In this document: positions 25,413-32,510 of the stretch, piece after piece | How the letters are laid out: each line of letters starts with the position of its first letter | Position numbering within the stretch: the stretch's first letter is position 1 | Assembly (NCBI GenBank): GCA_003214055.1 | Contig: QCMD01000003.1 | Span: forward strand, 1 to 64,000 | Length of the DNA stretch: 64,000 nt | Direction of reading: 5' to 3' | Source of the DNA: Prochlorococcus sp. AG-418-K17 | GTDB lineage: Bacteria; Cyanobacteriota; Cyanobacteriia; PCC-6307; Cyanobiaceae | Notes under the pieces: model-generated | What the model was told of the DNA's origin: nothing | Databases searched by the model: none | The model's input: the letters and a program-made list of their open reading frames with translations, nothing else | Translations under genes and position numbers: made by a program

Positions 25413-25535
25413 TTGAGGCCAAACCTCAATGAATTCACTCTTCGTTTACTCCAAGACATAAATTGACTTTATTACAGTACGAGTCAATTTAATAACCTCT
25501 CTGGTGTTGGAATTTCTGGAGAGGTTTCTTGTTTC
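25413..25535 (+). ncRNA. Putative structured small RNA, copy 1
   Basis: About 123 nt, with a conserved extended -10 (TGCTATAAG, 25400-25408) just upstream. Three hairpins: GAGG-ccaaa-CCTC near 25415, ATTGACTT/GAGTCAAT near 25462-25487, and terminator AACCTCT/AGAGGTT (25494-25526) plus TTTCTTGTTTCT. A second copy lies inverted at 27182-27302. In the last stem two base pairs differ between the copies in a compensatory way, which supports an RNA fold. No reading frame is conserved. Confidence 0.72.
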
Positions 25536-25570
25536 TAAATATCTTGCAGCGAATATCAAAAATTATTCTG

Positions 25571-25588
25571 ATTGACATTCGATCTAAA
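25571..25588 (+). promoter_or_regulatory. Recurrent promoter-like motif before the NTF2-like gene
   Basis: ATTGACATTCGATCTAAA, identical to the motif at 24628, 31 bp before the ATG at 25619. TTGACA would serve as -35 with GATAAC as -10 about 18 bp later. Confidence 0.55.
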
Positions 25589-25618
25589 CTTTAGGATACG
25601 ATAACCCTCTTTTTTTTT

Positions 25619-26005
25619 ATGACTGATAAGGAAACAATTCTTTCATTGTTAAATGAGTTTGCAAATCCAGAAAAAATGGCTTCCTTTTTTATTAAGAATG
25701 CAACTTCTGATTTTCTATTTATAAGACCAAGTGGTAATCCTATAAATGCAGAAGGATTTGAAAAAATGATTTCTGGTGATGTTGTTCAAGAAAAGGCAGA
25801 AATAACAAAAATACACCGCCTAGAATTTTTAAGTGATAATGTCTCTTTGTGCATTTTCACTCTAGGTTCAAAATTCACTTACAAAGGTACATCTAATGAT
25901 GACTTACCAACAGTTACTTCTATTTTTAAAAAAGTAGATAATGTTTGGAAAATTCACTGGATGCAAAGATCAACTGGAAATTCAGATTTATCTTTATGGG
26001 ATTAG
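25619..26005 (+). CDS. NTF2-like/SnoaL-type protein
   Basis: 128 residues: MTDKETILSLLNEFANPEKM, a central strand-rich part, and TVTSIFKKVDNVWKIHWMQRS typical of DUF4440/NTF2-like folds. These domains form a cone-shaped pocket used for many purposes; no catalytic residues can be assigned. Last gene of cassette 5. Confidence 0.65.
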   Translation: MTDKETILSLLNEFANPEKMASFFIKNATSDFLFIRPSGNPINAEGFEKMISGDVVQEKAEITKIHRLEFLSDNVSLCIFTLGSKFTYKGTSNDDLPTVTSIFKKVDNVWKIHWMQRSTGNSDLSLWD

Positions 26006-26106
26006 CTAGGTTAATTACACTTCTTATGGTCTTACTACTTTTAGGAAGTTCTTTGTTGGCTTGATTCTTTATTTTATTAAATTAAATGCTTACCACTTCT
26101 CAAAAA

Positions 26107-26124
26107 GTGGACAAATAGTGGACA
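26107..26124 (+). repeat. Right terminal iterons of cassette 5
   Basis: GTGGACA at 26107 and 26118 (11-bp pitch), 102 bp before fragment E. The flank ATGTTGCTTAA and beyond is shared with cassettes 3 and 7. Confidence 0.8.
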
Positions 26125-26219
26125 AATGTTGCTTAATTAAATTGTCAAGACAAACTCAGTAGAACTAAGCAAAAAATCATTTATATTTTAAAAACCTAAT
26201 ACTAAACTAGGTTTGTTAA

Positions 26220-26314
26220 GTGCATTGGGAGCACTAGGTCGCAGGTTCGAATCCTTTCGCCCCGACCATTTAACAACCAAGTCATAAAAGAGAGTTTCCC
26301 AGACTATCTTTTTT
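26220..26314 (+). repeat. tRNA-Pro 3' fragment E with decayed terminator
   Basis: 26220-26265 with two changes (GTGCATTGGG, CCTTTCGCC). The following hairpin GAGAGT-...-ACTATC-T6 (26290-26314) has lost one pair. Junction of cassettes 5 and 6. Confidence 0.93.
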
Positions 26315-26417
26315 ATTGCCGACTAAAAGAAATATAAGACTTAGCGATTATTTTCTATAAATTGCATAACTTTGCTGCCTTAATCGCTCATAATTGTGCA
26401 AGTAGTAAGCGTTTCAT

Positions 26418-26585
26418 TTATAAGGTAATATTTTCTTCTTCAAGTTTTTTCTTAAGCTCTATAGGCATATAAGCAATATCTTTCTTAATTGCATCAATGG
26501 CATCTTTATACTTTTCAGGCTCAGCCAAAAGTATTTTGATCAAATTGTATTGACTTTCTATTTCTTGTGAAGAAAATTTTCCCAT
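26418..26585 (-). CDS. Small helical protein
   Basis: 55 residues: MGKFSSQEIESQYNLIKILL, EPEKYKDAIDAIKKDI, ELKKKLEEENITL. Predicted all-helical and soluble; no family recognised. The promoter-like motif at 26611 lies 26 bp upstream on the same strand. Confidence 0.5.
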   Translation of the reverse strand: MGKFSSQEIESQYNLIKILLAEPEKYKDAIDAIKKDIAYMPIELKKKLEEENITL

Positions 26586-26610
26586 AAAAAAGAGAGTTTA
26601 TCACTCTATG

Positions 26611-26627
26611 TTAGATCGACTGTCAAT
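26611..26627 (-). promoter_or_regulatory. Recurrent promoter-like motif, minus strand
   Basis: Read on the minus strand: ATTGACAGTCGATCTAA, followed after 17 bp from TTGACA by TGATAAA as a possible -10. It sits directly before the gene ending at 26585. Confidence 0.55.
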
Positions 26628-26810
26628 CGTTAATAAGTTATAGGGTCGAGGGCAACAAACTCCGATTCTGCTTAACGGTGATTTTCTTGCTTTTTTCTTA
26701 TTTATTCGTAAGTATGCGTATATAGGCTCTAATTTGCTCTAAATACCTCTATTACTGGCTTATTTAGGCTTATTTTCCTCTAAAAAACTGTCACATGGGG
26801 GTTGACGATT

Positions 26811-26924
26811 ATGGAAATTCCAGACGAAAGGCTAAAAGAAATTGAAGAAAATGGATACGATCAAGAGCTTGTAATTGCCTACATAAGAGAGCTATTAGAC
26901 ATGGATAAAGAATATGATGTTTAA
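26811..26924 (+). CDS. IRELLD-family miniprotein
   Basis: 37 residues: MEIPDERLKEIEENGYDQEL then IAYIRELLDMDKEYDV. Paralogue of the N-terminal half of the protein at 21660 and of the protein at 35719. Overlaps the next gene by 11 bp. Acidic and helical. Confidence 0.65.
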   Translation: MEIPDERLKEIEENGYDQELVIAYIRELLDMDKEYDV

Positions 26925-27051
26925 CTTTCCAATTTTTGTAGAAGGTTTATTGATGCCTTTATTAGGACTAGGGGTATTTGTTGTTTATAAGAGATCAAAG
27001 AGAAAGAAAAGAAAGTTTCATGCACCGCCCACTCATCAACTACCTAGTTAA
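26914..27051 (+). CDS. Membrane miniprotein with basic tail
   Basis: 45 residues: one hydrophobic helix (FVEGLLMPLLGLGVFVVY) then KRSKRKKRKFHAPP and THQLPS. Paralogue of the 39-residue protein at 35592, which also follows an IRELLD gene. Start could be either of two adjacent ATG codons. Together with 26811 it makes a conserved two-gene module. Confidence 0.6.
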   Translation: MMFNFPIFVEGLLMPLLGLGVFVVYKRSKRKKRKFHAPPTHQLPS

Positions 27052-27073
27052 TTGGAAGATAAAGATTTTAATG

Positions 27074-27118
27074 TAACTCAGGGTTTGGCTTTACTACTAT
27101 TAAAGCCATTAGATTTAC
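27074..27118 (+). repeat. Conserved hairpin block, copy 1
   Basis: TAACTCAGGGTTTGGCTTTA and the paired TAAAGCC form a stem GGCTTTA-ctactat-TAAAGCC. A similar block is on the minus strand at 35901-35942, next to the second IRELLD module. No T run, so not a standard terminator. Confidence 0.5.
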
Positions 27119-27181
27119 CTGCAAACCTAGTCCTTAAATTGATTATTTTTATAACAGACCCAAAAAACGATATTGGGTATT

Positions 27182-27302
27182 AAACAAGAAACCCTTCCAG
27201 AAATTCCAACTACTGAAAGGGTTATTAAATCGACTCGCAACTATATTGAATCAATCTATGTCTTGCAGCAAACGTAGAGTATGCTGACGAGGTTTGGCCT
27301 CA
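27182..27302 (-). ncRNA. Putative structured small RNA, copy 2
   Basis: Inverted homologue of 25413-25535. Extended -10 TGCTATAAA at 27308-27316 on the minus strand; hairpins GAGG-ccaaa-CCTC, ATTGATTC/GAGTCGAT, and terminator AACCCTT/AAGGGTT with TTTCTTGTTT. The loop GTTGGAATTTCTGG is identical in both copies. Cargo of cassette 6. Confidence 0.72.
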
Positions 27303-27385
27303 ATTAATTTATAGCAAAAATTTTAAAAATAACTAAACTACTTTTTATAGAATTAATTAGAAGGAAAAACAATCCTTGATATTTA

Positions 27386-27703
27386 ATGTTACGTCTCCTC
27401 CCTATACCTTTTTTCATTTGCGTCTATCTATTCTCGTATTGGAGATGTAAAAAAAATATTGCTGCTAGTGATAAGCAACTAAAACCATGCATTGATTGGG
27501 CATATTTAAAAAATTTACCTCTCCCAATAAAACCATCTTTTGCAGAGTTTTATATTGTTTATGTTTCTTCTTTTTTTAAATTTCCCTTTGGGATAATTAT
27601 TCACCAACTACCTTTTGCAAAGAAAGTAAGATACTACGAAAGAGAAATGAAATTAATATTTGATAAATGGAATCTTGAAAAAATCAAAAAAATAATTAGC
27701 TAA
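27386..27703 (+). CDS. Small membrane-associated protein
   Basis: 105 residues. N-terminal hydrophobic segment (MLRLLPIPFFICVYLFSYW), a soluble part with LKPCIDWAYLKNLPLP, a second hydrophobic stretch FYIVYVSSFFKFPFGIII and a helical tail. No family recognised. It ends cassette 6. Confidence 0.5.
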   Translation: MLRLLPIPFFICVYLFSYWRCKKNIAASDKQLKPCIDWAYLKNLPLPIKPSFAEFYIVYVSSFFKFPFGIIIHQLPFAKKVRYYEREMKLIFDKWNLEKIKKIIS

Positions 27704-27724
27704 TTTTTTAAAGTTATCGTACGG

Positions 27725-27755
27725 TAAGTGCGTCTACCAACTCGCTTTTTTATTG
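27725..27755 (+). repeat. Scar of a tRNA-Pro fragment/terminator junction
   Basis: TAAGTGCG then CCAACTCGCTTTTTTATTG: the beginning (AAGTGC) and the terminator end of the usual junction remain while the tRNA part between them is missing. It marks a former boundary between cassettes 6 and 7. Confidence 0.6.
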
Positions 27756-27776
27756 AGGAATTTGTCTGCGCATAAA

Positions 27777-27794
27777 GTGGACAAATAATGGAAA
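27777..27794 (+). repeat. Left terminal iterons of cassette 7
   Basis: GTGGACA at 27777 and decayed ATGGAAA at 27788, 11 bp apart. Same family as in cassettes 3 and 5. Confidence 0.7.
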
Positions 27795-27829
27795 GATTTT
27801 TTGAAAATTAATCTTTTATTAAGTATAAA

Positions 27830-28144
27830 TTAGCTTCTTCTTACCCAATCAGGTGACCCACTAAACCAATCAGCAATATCATCATTCCTTGGATCGAAAT
27901 GACTTTCAGTTTCCAAACCATCAAGTCCAAGTGATTGGATCAGTCCATTTATTCCATCTGAATTTTGTTTTCCATATCTTCTTAAGCTGTTTGCTTTCTT
28001 TAACCATGTCCATATAGTTGAATTATGCTTTGCAAACTTTTCCACATAAATCCTTTCCTCCAATGAGACTGGCTCATCTATTGAAATCCTCTTAACGATA
28101 TCCTTAATTTTTAAACGAGTCTGGTTTGTTAGAAACATATTCAT
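27830..28144 (-). CDS. Small soluble protein of unknown function
   Basis: 104 residues: MNMFLTNQTRLKIKDIVKRI, EERIYVEKFAKHNSTIWTWL, then LIQSLGLDGLETESHFDPR and a C-terminal DIADWFSGSPDWVRRS. Helical, no membrane segment. Not recognised. Sole cargo of cassette 7. Confidence 0.55.
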   Translation of the reverse strand: MNMFLTNQTRLKIKDIVKRISIDEPVSLEERIYVEKFAKHNSTIWTWLKKANSLRRYGKQNSDGINGLIQSLGLDGLETESHFDPRNDDIADWFSGSPDWVRRS

Positions 28145-28421
28145 AAAAGAAGTTAATGTTTTATAGAAGTTTTTTTTATGAATGTCTTGTCAATCTTTAT
28201 TTCAAGAAAAAGTCTGTTTTAGGGTGTTTTCGTACACAAAAATATTCATTTCAAAATACACAAAGTTATTTGGTAAAATTTGCTACCTAAGATGATTTGA
28301 ATAACTTATGTACAATCAATATCTATATAAGGTTCTCTAACAAATTTAGGATTTTTTAAAGATTCAAGAAAGTCAACTTTTATTGGTTTAAGAGCCTGAC
28401 TTATAACTTCTTTTTTAAAAA

Positions 28422-28532
28422 GTGGACAAATATTGCTTAATTTTTCTAGAAAAACTGCGCATAACTGAGCAAAAAATTATCTATAGCTTGAAAACCTTCT
28501 GATGCTCTAGAGATTTTCAGTGCTTTAGGAGT
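28422..28532 (+). repeat. Decayed right end of cassette 7
   Basis: One GTGGACA unit (28422) with the shared flank TATTGCTTAA and GCTTGAAAACCTTCTG, then GTGCTTTAGGAG at 28520 which is the start of a truncated tRNA-Pro fragment. This is the last recognisable remnant of the array. Confidence 0.65.
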
Positions 28533-28558
28533 TATAAATGAAGCATAAATGATTATTG

Positions 28559-28576
28559 ATTAACATTAGATCCAAA
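28559..28576 (+). promoter_or_regulatory. Recurrent promoter-like motif before rluF
   Basis: ATTAACATTAGATCCAAA, a weaker match to the ATTGACA-TCGATCTAA motif, 54 bp before the rluF start. Confidence 0.35.
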
Positions 28577-28629
28577 ATAAGGGGAAATTAGTTAATTATT
28601 AGGACAGATAACTAAAGAAAGATCGAAAA

Positions 28630-29352
28630 ATGGCTACTAGAATAAATAAATATTTAAGCGAAGTCGGTTATTGTTCCAGAAGAGATGCAGACAGATTAAT
28701 TGAAGAGGGAAAGGTAACTATAAATGGCAAAATTCCAGAAATTGGTACCAAAGTAGAAGAAGGTGATCAAATTGAAGTTAAAGGTCAAAGAATAGAAAAA
28801 TCAAAGAAACAAAAAAATATATATTTAGCTTTTAATAAACCTGCTGGAATTGTTTGCACAACTAATAGAAGAGTAGAGCCTGACAATGTCATAGATTTCA
28901 TTAAATATCCTAAAAGAATTTTTCCTATTGGGAGATTGGATAAACCGAGTGAAGGATTAATTTTTCTAACTAATGACGGTGATATCGTAAATAAAATACT
29001 TAGAGCAAGAAATAATCATGAAAAAGAATACATCGTAGGCGTTAATCGTCCAATTAATAAAGACTTTATTCAAAGCATGAGTAATGGGGTTGAAATATTA
29101 GACACCATAACTAGGAAGTGTTCCGTAAAACAATTGGGTCCGAAAAAATTCAAAATTGTACTTACTCAAGGACTTAATCGTCAGATTAGGAGAATGTGTA
29201 AGTCTTTAGGGTACAGCGTAAGATCATTAAAGCGTGTAAGAATTATGAATATTAAGTTAGACTTACCAACAGGAAAATACCGCGAATTTACCAAAGAAGA
29301 ACTTATAGAATTAAAAAAATTACTCGAAAACTCTTCGAAAACATATGACTAA
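28630..29352 (+). CDS. rluF: 23S rRNA pseudouridine synthase RluF-type
   Basis: 240 residues: S4 domain at the N-terminus (INKYLSEVGYCSRRDADRLI), then catalytic loop IFPIGRLDKPSEGLIFLTND with the conserved RLD Asp, and GLNRQIRRMCKSLGY. The pattern KILRARNNHEKEYIV and KRVRIMNIKL is close to E. coli RluF (U2604), more so than to RluB/RsuA. Directly after the tRNA-Pro array, so likely acquired. Full length. Confidence 0.85.
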   Translation: MATRINKYLSEVGYCSRRDADRLIEEGKVTINGKIPEIGTKVEEGDQIEVKGQRIEKSKKQKNIYLAFNKPAGIVCTTNRRVEPDNVIDFIKYPKRIFPIGRLDKPSEGLIFLTNDGDIVNKILRARNNHEKEYIVGVNRPINKDFIQSMSNGVEILDTITRKCSVKQLGPKKFKIVLTQGLNRQIRRMCKSLGYSVRSLKRVRIMNIKLDLPTGKYREFTKEELIELKKLLENSSKTYD

Positions 29353-29522
29353 TCAAAGCTCCCTCTTTTTTCTAAAATGGGCTATAACCTCCAAACTTAT
29401 CAAAATCTATACAAATTCAAGCCTGGAGAGATTTTTAGATAAAGAAATAAAAAAACTACTAAAGTATCTAAAAACTTTTCAAAAAATTGATTACACCTTA
29501 TTTTAAATCTATTGAAATAAAA

Positions 29523-29777
29523 TTACTTTTTTTTTAATTTAGGTTCGTAAACAGCTCCATTGCAAACTGCTACTGCAATACTATATTTTGATGCTTTATC
29601 CCAATTTTTTAGTTCCATTTCGTTTTTATCAATCCATTGGAAAGTCTTTTTAAAACATTGATTCCAATAAAATGCCTTTTTTGAAACAGGTATCAAAGAG
29701 ATAAAAATTAGGAATATCGCAGTTGTAGATGTAATTGCACAGTATTTGATTAAATTTGGACTTTTATTAGTTGACAT
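29523..29777 (-). CDS. Small membrane-anchored protein
   Basis: 84 residues with one membrane helix (YCAITSTTAIFLIFISLIPV) and a soluble part containing two Cys (WNQCFKKTFQWIDKNEME, YSIAVAVCNGAVYEP). No known family. A promoter-like motif lies 28 bp upstream. Confidence 0.5.
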   Translation of the reverse strand: MSTNKSPNLIKYCAITSTTAIFLIFISLIPVSKKAFYWNQCFKKTFQWIDKNEMELKNWDKASKYSIAVAVCNGAVYEPKLKKK

Positions 29778-29804
29778 GAATAAGGGGGGTTTTATTCACC
29801 TATA

Positions 29805-29821
29805 ATAAGTCGATTGTCAAT
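29805..29821 (-). promoter_or_regulatory. Recurrent promoter-like motif, minus strand
   Basis: Minus strand: ATTGACAATCGACTTAT, upstream of the gene ending at 29777. TTGACA plus a TATAGG box near the right spacing. Confidence 0.5.
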
Positions 29822-29918
29822 CATTAATAATTATCTAATTAATGTTTGATGAAATACCTTTTTAACCTATTTAGCCTTTTTAGTTTTTAGTATATAAAAA
29901 ATTCAAATTTCTATAAAA

Positions 29919-30173
29919 ATGATTAAAAAAAAAGATGACAATATTCGAAGCGAAAGCTATTACCCAGATAGTAATTATTATCTTGATCAGGAAAATACTC
30001 CCGAAGAGACTCCACTTTCAGAAGACAAAATATCTAATAAGACTAAATTTGAATGGCCAAATAGCTATTGGTTTATTGCTGAAAGAACAAATGGAAGGCT
30101 TGCAATGATTGGATTTATGGCTGTCATTATTAACTACACCCTATTTGGATGGATAGCATATCCAATCCTGTAA
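29919..30173 (+). CDS. hli: High-light-inducible protein with long N-terminus
   Basis: 84 residues. Polar N-terminus, then WPNSYWFIAERTNGRLAMIG and the helix ending FGWIAYPIL. ERTNGRLAMIGF is the chlorophyll-binding Hli/LHC motif. Followed with no gap (TAAATG) by the protein at 30174. Confidence 0.92.
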   Translation: MIKKKDDNIRSESYYPDSNYYLDQENTPEETPLSEDKISNKTKFEWPNSYWFIAERTNGRLAMIGFMAVIINYTLFGWIAYPIL

Positions 30174-30401
30174 ATGAGTAATTCTAATTTTGACAAAAAT
30201 GGTCTAGATAACTCTGGAACGCATTGGCTTCAATATGCTGCGTTTATTGTAACTGCATTCGCTATTTATTTTGGTTGGGCATTTTTCAATGATCCTAGTT
30301 TCCACCATTTCGCTGTAAAAATATTTAAATTTTTGAATTGCAATGGATATAACCCTCTTAGTTATTGCTTAATACGTTGGAAATTGGACTTTTATCCTTA
30401 A
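30174..30401 (+). CDS. Small single-span membrane protein next to Hli
   Basis: 75 residues with one helix WLQYAAFIVTAFAIYFGWAF followed by FNDPSFHHFAV. The start codon adjoins the Hli stop, so the two are probably translated together. Function unknown; a partner of the Hli protein is a guess. The C-terminal 35 residues look less constrained. Confidence 0.5.
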   Translation: MSNSNFDKNGLDNSGTHWLQYAAFIVTAFAIYFGWAFFNDPSFHHFAVKIFKFLNCNGYNPLSYCLIRWKLDFYP

Positions 30402-30655
30402 AAGTAATTTCTAAAAATACTAGTTTTCTTCCAACCTTCTTCAAGAAGTTGTTTATATTCTTTACGGGCATTTCCTATAGTCTCTACTCTGCTACCTTTC
30501 ATTACTGGTTTACTTGATCTCTTATAAACGCAACCATAAGAAACCATCATTGCATCAATAGTTGGAGAAGGCTTGGAAACATCTTCGAATGGTTCAAAGA
30601 CTTTAATTCTTGATCTGTCTTTATTTATTAATATAAATTTCTCAATTTTTTCCAT
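30398..30655 (-). CDS. DUF1651 family protein
   Basis: 85 residues. FILINKDRSRIKVFEPF at the start and ARKEYKQLLEEGWKKTSIF at the end follow the DUF1651 pattern (a family of small marine picocyanobacterial proteins). Relatives at 35344 and probably 47102. Function unknown. Confidence 0.7.
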   Translation of the reverse strand: MEKIEKFILINKDRSRIKVFEPFEDVSKPSPTIDAMMVSYGCVYKRSSKPVMKGSRVETIGNARKEYKQLLEEGWKKTSIFRNYF

Positions 30656-30764
30656 AAAATAATTATATAAAAATTATCTATTTTTCCGAATTAGAAATTG
30701 GAATAATTATTAAAAACTTGGCATTTTAAGATGGAATTTGGTTTTATTTAGTAAAAGGTTTTTT

Positions 30765-30890
30765 ATGCAAATCTCATTTTTTGCAAAAATAGTTTTGTTT
30801 TTAACTCTTTATTGTATTTCTGATTTATCTATAAAAAATAATATTTTGAGAAAAGTAATTAAAAGAGCTAATAGTTCAAAAAAAGTTTAA
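30765..30890 (+). CDS. Membrane miniprotein
   Basis: 41 residues: MQISFFAKIVLFLTLYCIS, then a basic tail NNILRKVIKRANSSKKV. It could be a signal-anchored peptide. No family known; supported only by the compact frame and ATG. Confidence 0.35.
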   Translation: MQISFFAKIVLFLTLYCISDLSIKNNILRKVIKRANSSKKV

Positions 30891-31072
30891 ACTTCCCAAT
30901 CTATGTCCTGATCTTCATCAATATCTTTACCCCAAACCTTAGCAAGTTCTCTTAGTAGAGTTTTTACTTCCATATCTGTAGCTCCAGATTCTTCTTGGAA
31001 TTTAGAGCAAATTGATTTAAGTTCTTCATAAGCTTGCTCTAACAATATTGTTTTTTGATCCGGATTAGCCAT
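30887..31072 (-). CDS. Small acidic helical protein
   Basis: 61 residues: ILLEQAYEELKSICSKFQEE, VKTLLRELAKVWGKDIDED. Directly follows the gene at 31073 (no gap, stop and start adjacent). Unknown function. Confidence 0.55.
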   Translation of the reverse strand: MANPDQKTILLEQAYEELKSICSKFQEESGATDMEVKTLLRELAKVWGKDIDEDQDIDWEV

Positions 31073-31258
31073 TTAATTTTTATCTACTACTTCTCCTCCG
31101 TACTCCCTTGCTATTACATCTAGACACCTTAGAATTTCCTTATTTTTTAATAGGTCTGTTTGCTCCAAATAATTAAGAAGAGTTCTTATTTGTTCAATAG
31201 TATTTTCTTCTAATTCCTTCATTAATACTTCATTTACATCTGCAATTAAGGATAGCAA
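31073..31258 (-). CDS. Small helical protein
   Basis: 61 residues: MLSLIADVNEVLMKELEE, TLLNYLEQTDLLKNKEILR, then VIAREYGGEVVDKN. Same length as its neighbour at 30887, with which it forms a two-gene operon; weak similarity in build suggests a duplicated pair but this is uncertain. Confidence 0.55.
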   Translation of the reverse strand: MLSLIADVNEVLMKELEENTIEQIRTLLNYLEQTDLLKNKEILRCLDVIAREYGGEVVDKN

Positions 31259-31396
31259 GTATTCTTTAGAACTCTTTTAATATTTCAAATCCATGTTCAA
31301 GAAAAAAAACTTATAATTCTCAATATAAGCAGCATTTGACCACCATTTTGAGAAGTCGCAGCCCTAGCACTCTTTTCTTTTGTCTATTGTTAGTTA

Positions 31397-31525
31397 ATGG
31401 ATAAATTTTCTTTAGGATATTTTCAGGAGCTTTGGCATAATCAACCAGTTATTGTTCTTGGTATAGGTTTAGCAATATTAGTATTTTTCGGAATTTATAT
31501 ATTTTTACTCAATACTTATAAGTAG
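31397..31525 (+). CDS. Single-span membrane miniprotein
   Basis: 42 residues: MDKFSLGYFQELWHNQ then a helix PVIVLGIGLAILVFFGIYIF. Supported by ATG, length and classic small-membrane-protein shape. No family assigned. Its stop overlaps a remnant of the cassette-type sequence. Confidence 0.45.
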   Translation: MDKFSLGYFQELWHNQPVIVLGIGLAILVFFGIYIFLLNTYK

Positions 31526-31540
31526 TAAGCGTTTCATTTA
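31511..31540 (+). repeat. Remnant of cassette-type sequence
   Basis: ACTTATAAGTAGTAAGCGTT followed by TCATTT matches the segments ending near 22573 (cassette 4) and 26416 (cassette 6). It suggests that array-derived sequence once reached this far. Confidence 0.5.
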
Positions 31541-32176
31541 AAACAAACTTATTTGATCAGTCTTTTTTTTATTTAAATCATCTACTACCCATCCTTTAGA
31601 TGACCAACTCATCATGATTGGAAGTAAACCTTTTAATTCATCAGCATCTTTAACTTGCGCTGTCCAATGTTCCTCATATCCTCGAGGCACAATAACAGGA
31701 ATGCGGTTATGTATAGGTTTAACTAATTTGTTTGCTTCAGTTGTTAAAATGCAGCAACTCTCAAGTTCAGCGCCGTCAGGGGAGGACCATTTGCTCCAGA
31801 TTCCTCCTAGCCAAAAAGTCTCATAATTCTCTTTTCGAATACGATATTTTTTTTCAAAAAAACCACTCGCTGGTATTAAGCACCTTTTATTTTTCCAACT
31901 TCCACTAAATAATTTTTTTTCTTCTACAGTTTCTGATCTTGCATTAAATGGCCTTGCTCTTTCTTTATTAAATGGTTCTTTAGCCCAAGGAGAAATAAAG
32001 CCCCATGACATAAAAGTAGTTTTAATTCTTCCTTCGTTTTTAATTACAAGAATAGGGTCAGTAGGTCTTATTAAATTTTGAGTCTGATATTTAGTATCAA
32101 ATCCCTTTGGATAGTCTTGTTTTAAAACATTTGGTAACTTATCAAACTTAGTTTTAAGCTCAAATCTTCCACACAT
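31538..32176 (-). CDS. SRAP domain protein (HMCES/YedK-like)
   Basis: 212 residues starting MCGRFELKTKFDKL, with Cys2 as the nucleophile that forms a covalent link to abasic DNA. ARSETVEEKKLFSGSWKNKR, CLIPASGFFEKKYR and LTTEANKLVKPIHNRIPVI are typical SRAP blocks. It protects abasic sites in single-stranded DNA. Common as an accessory gene near SOS or phage regions. Confidence 0.93.
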   Translation of the reverse strand: MCGRFELKTKFDKLPNVLKQDYPKGFDTKYQTQNLIRPTDPILVIKNEGRIKTTFMSWGFISPWAKEPFNKERARPFNARSETVEEKKLFSGSWKNKRCLIPASGFFEKKYRIRKENYETFWLGGIWSKWSSPDGAELESCCILTTEANKLVKPIHNRIPVIVPRGYEEHWTAQVKDADELKGLLPIMMSWSSKGWVVDDLNKKKTDQISLF

Positions 32177-32342
32177 TTATTTTTAAAACTCCGTTAATAC
32201 CCACTTTAAAAAAAGCTTATTTTTCTTATTTTAGAAGTACTGTCTATGTTTTCGAAAAAGTATTTCTTTATCTTAGTAATAAATTTATTTAATCATTAAA
32301 AGAACATGTAGATATTGAAAAGCTGCCTCAAATTTAACTTGA

Positions 32343-32510
32343 ATGTTTGAAAATAAATTTATGAATGATCCAATTCTCTATTTATCTATGTTTTTGGGAC
32401 TTGCAGGAGTTTATATATTAATTTCTTCTTTCAATGATGATGATGATGATAGCAATGATGATGGAGAAAGGTATATTTATAATCTCGAATACACAAAATT
32501 AGTTAAGTAG
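32343..32510 (+). CDS. Single-span miniprotein with Asp-rich turn
   Basis: 55 residues: a helix ILYLSMFLGLAGVYILISSF then NDDDDDSNDDGE and a short tail. An internal ATG (Met7) is an alternative start. No family known. Confidence 0.4.
   Translation: MFENKFMNDPILYLSMFLGLAGVYILISSFNDDDDDSNDDGERYIYNLEYTKLVK

Noticed and set aside
18984-28536. Regularly repeated sequences considered as a CRISPR array
   Set aside because: Spacing is 0.9-2 kb, units are tRNA pieces, and no cas genes are present.
30174-30401. Idea that the protein after the Hli gene at 29919 is itself an Hli protein
   Set aside because: It has one membrane helix but lacks the E-x-x-N-G-R chlorophyll-binding motif.
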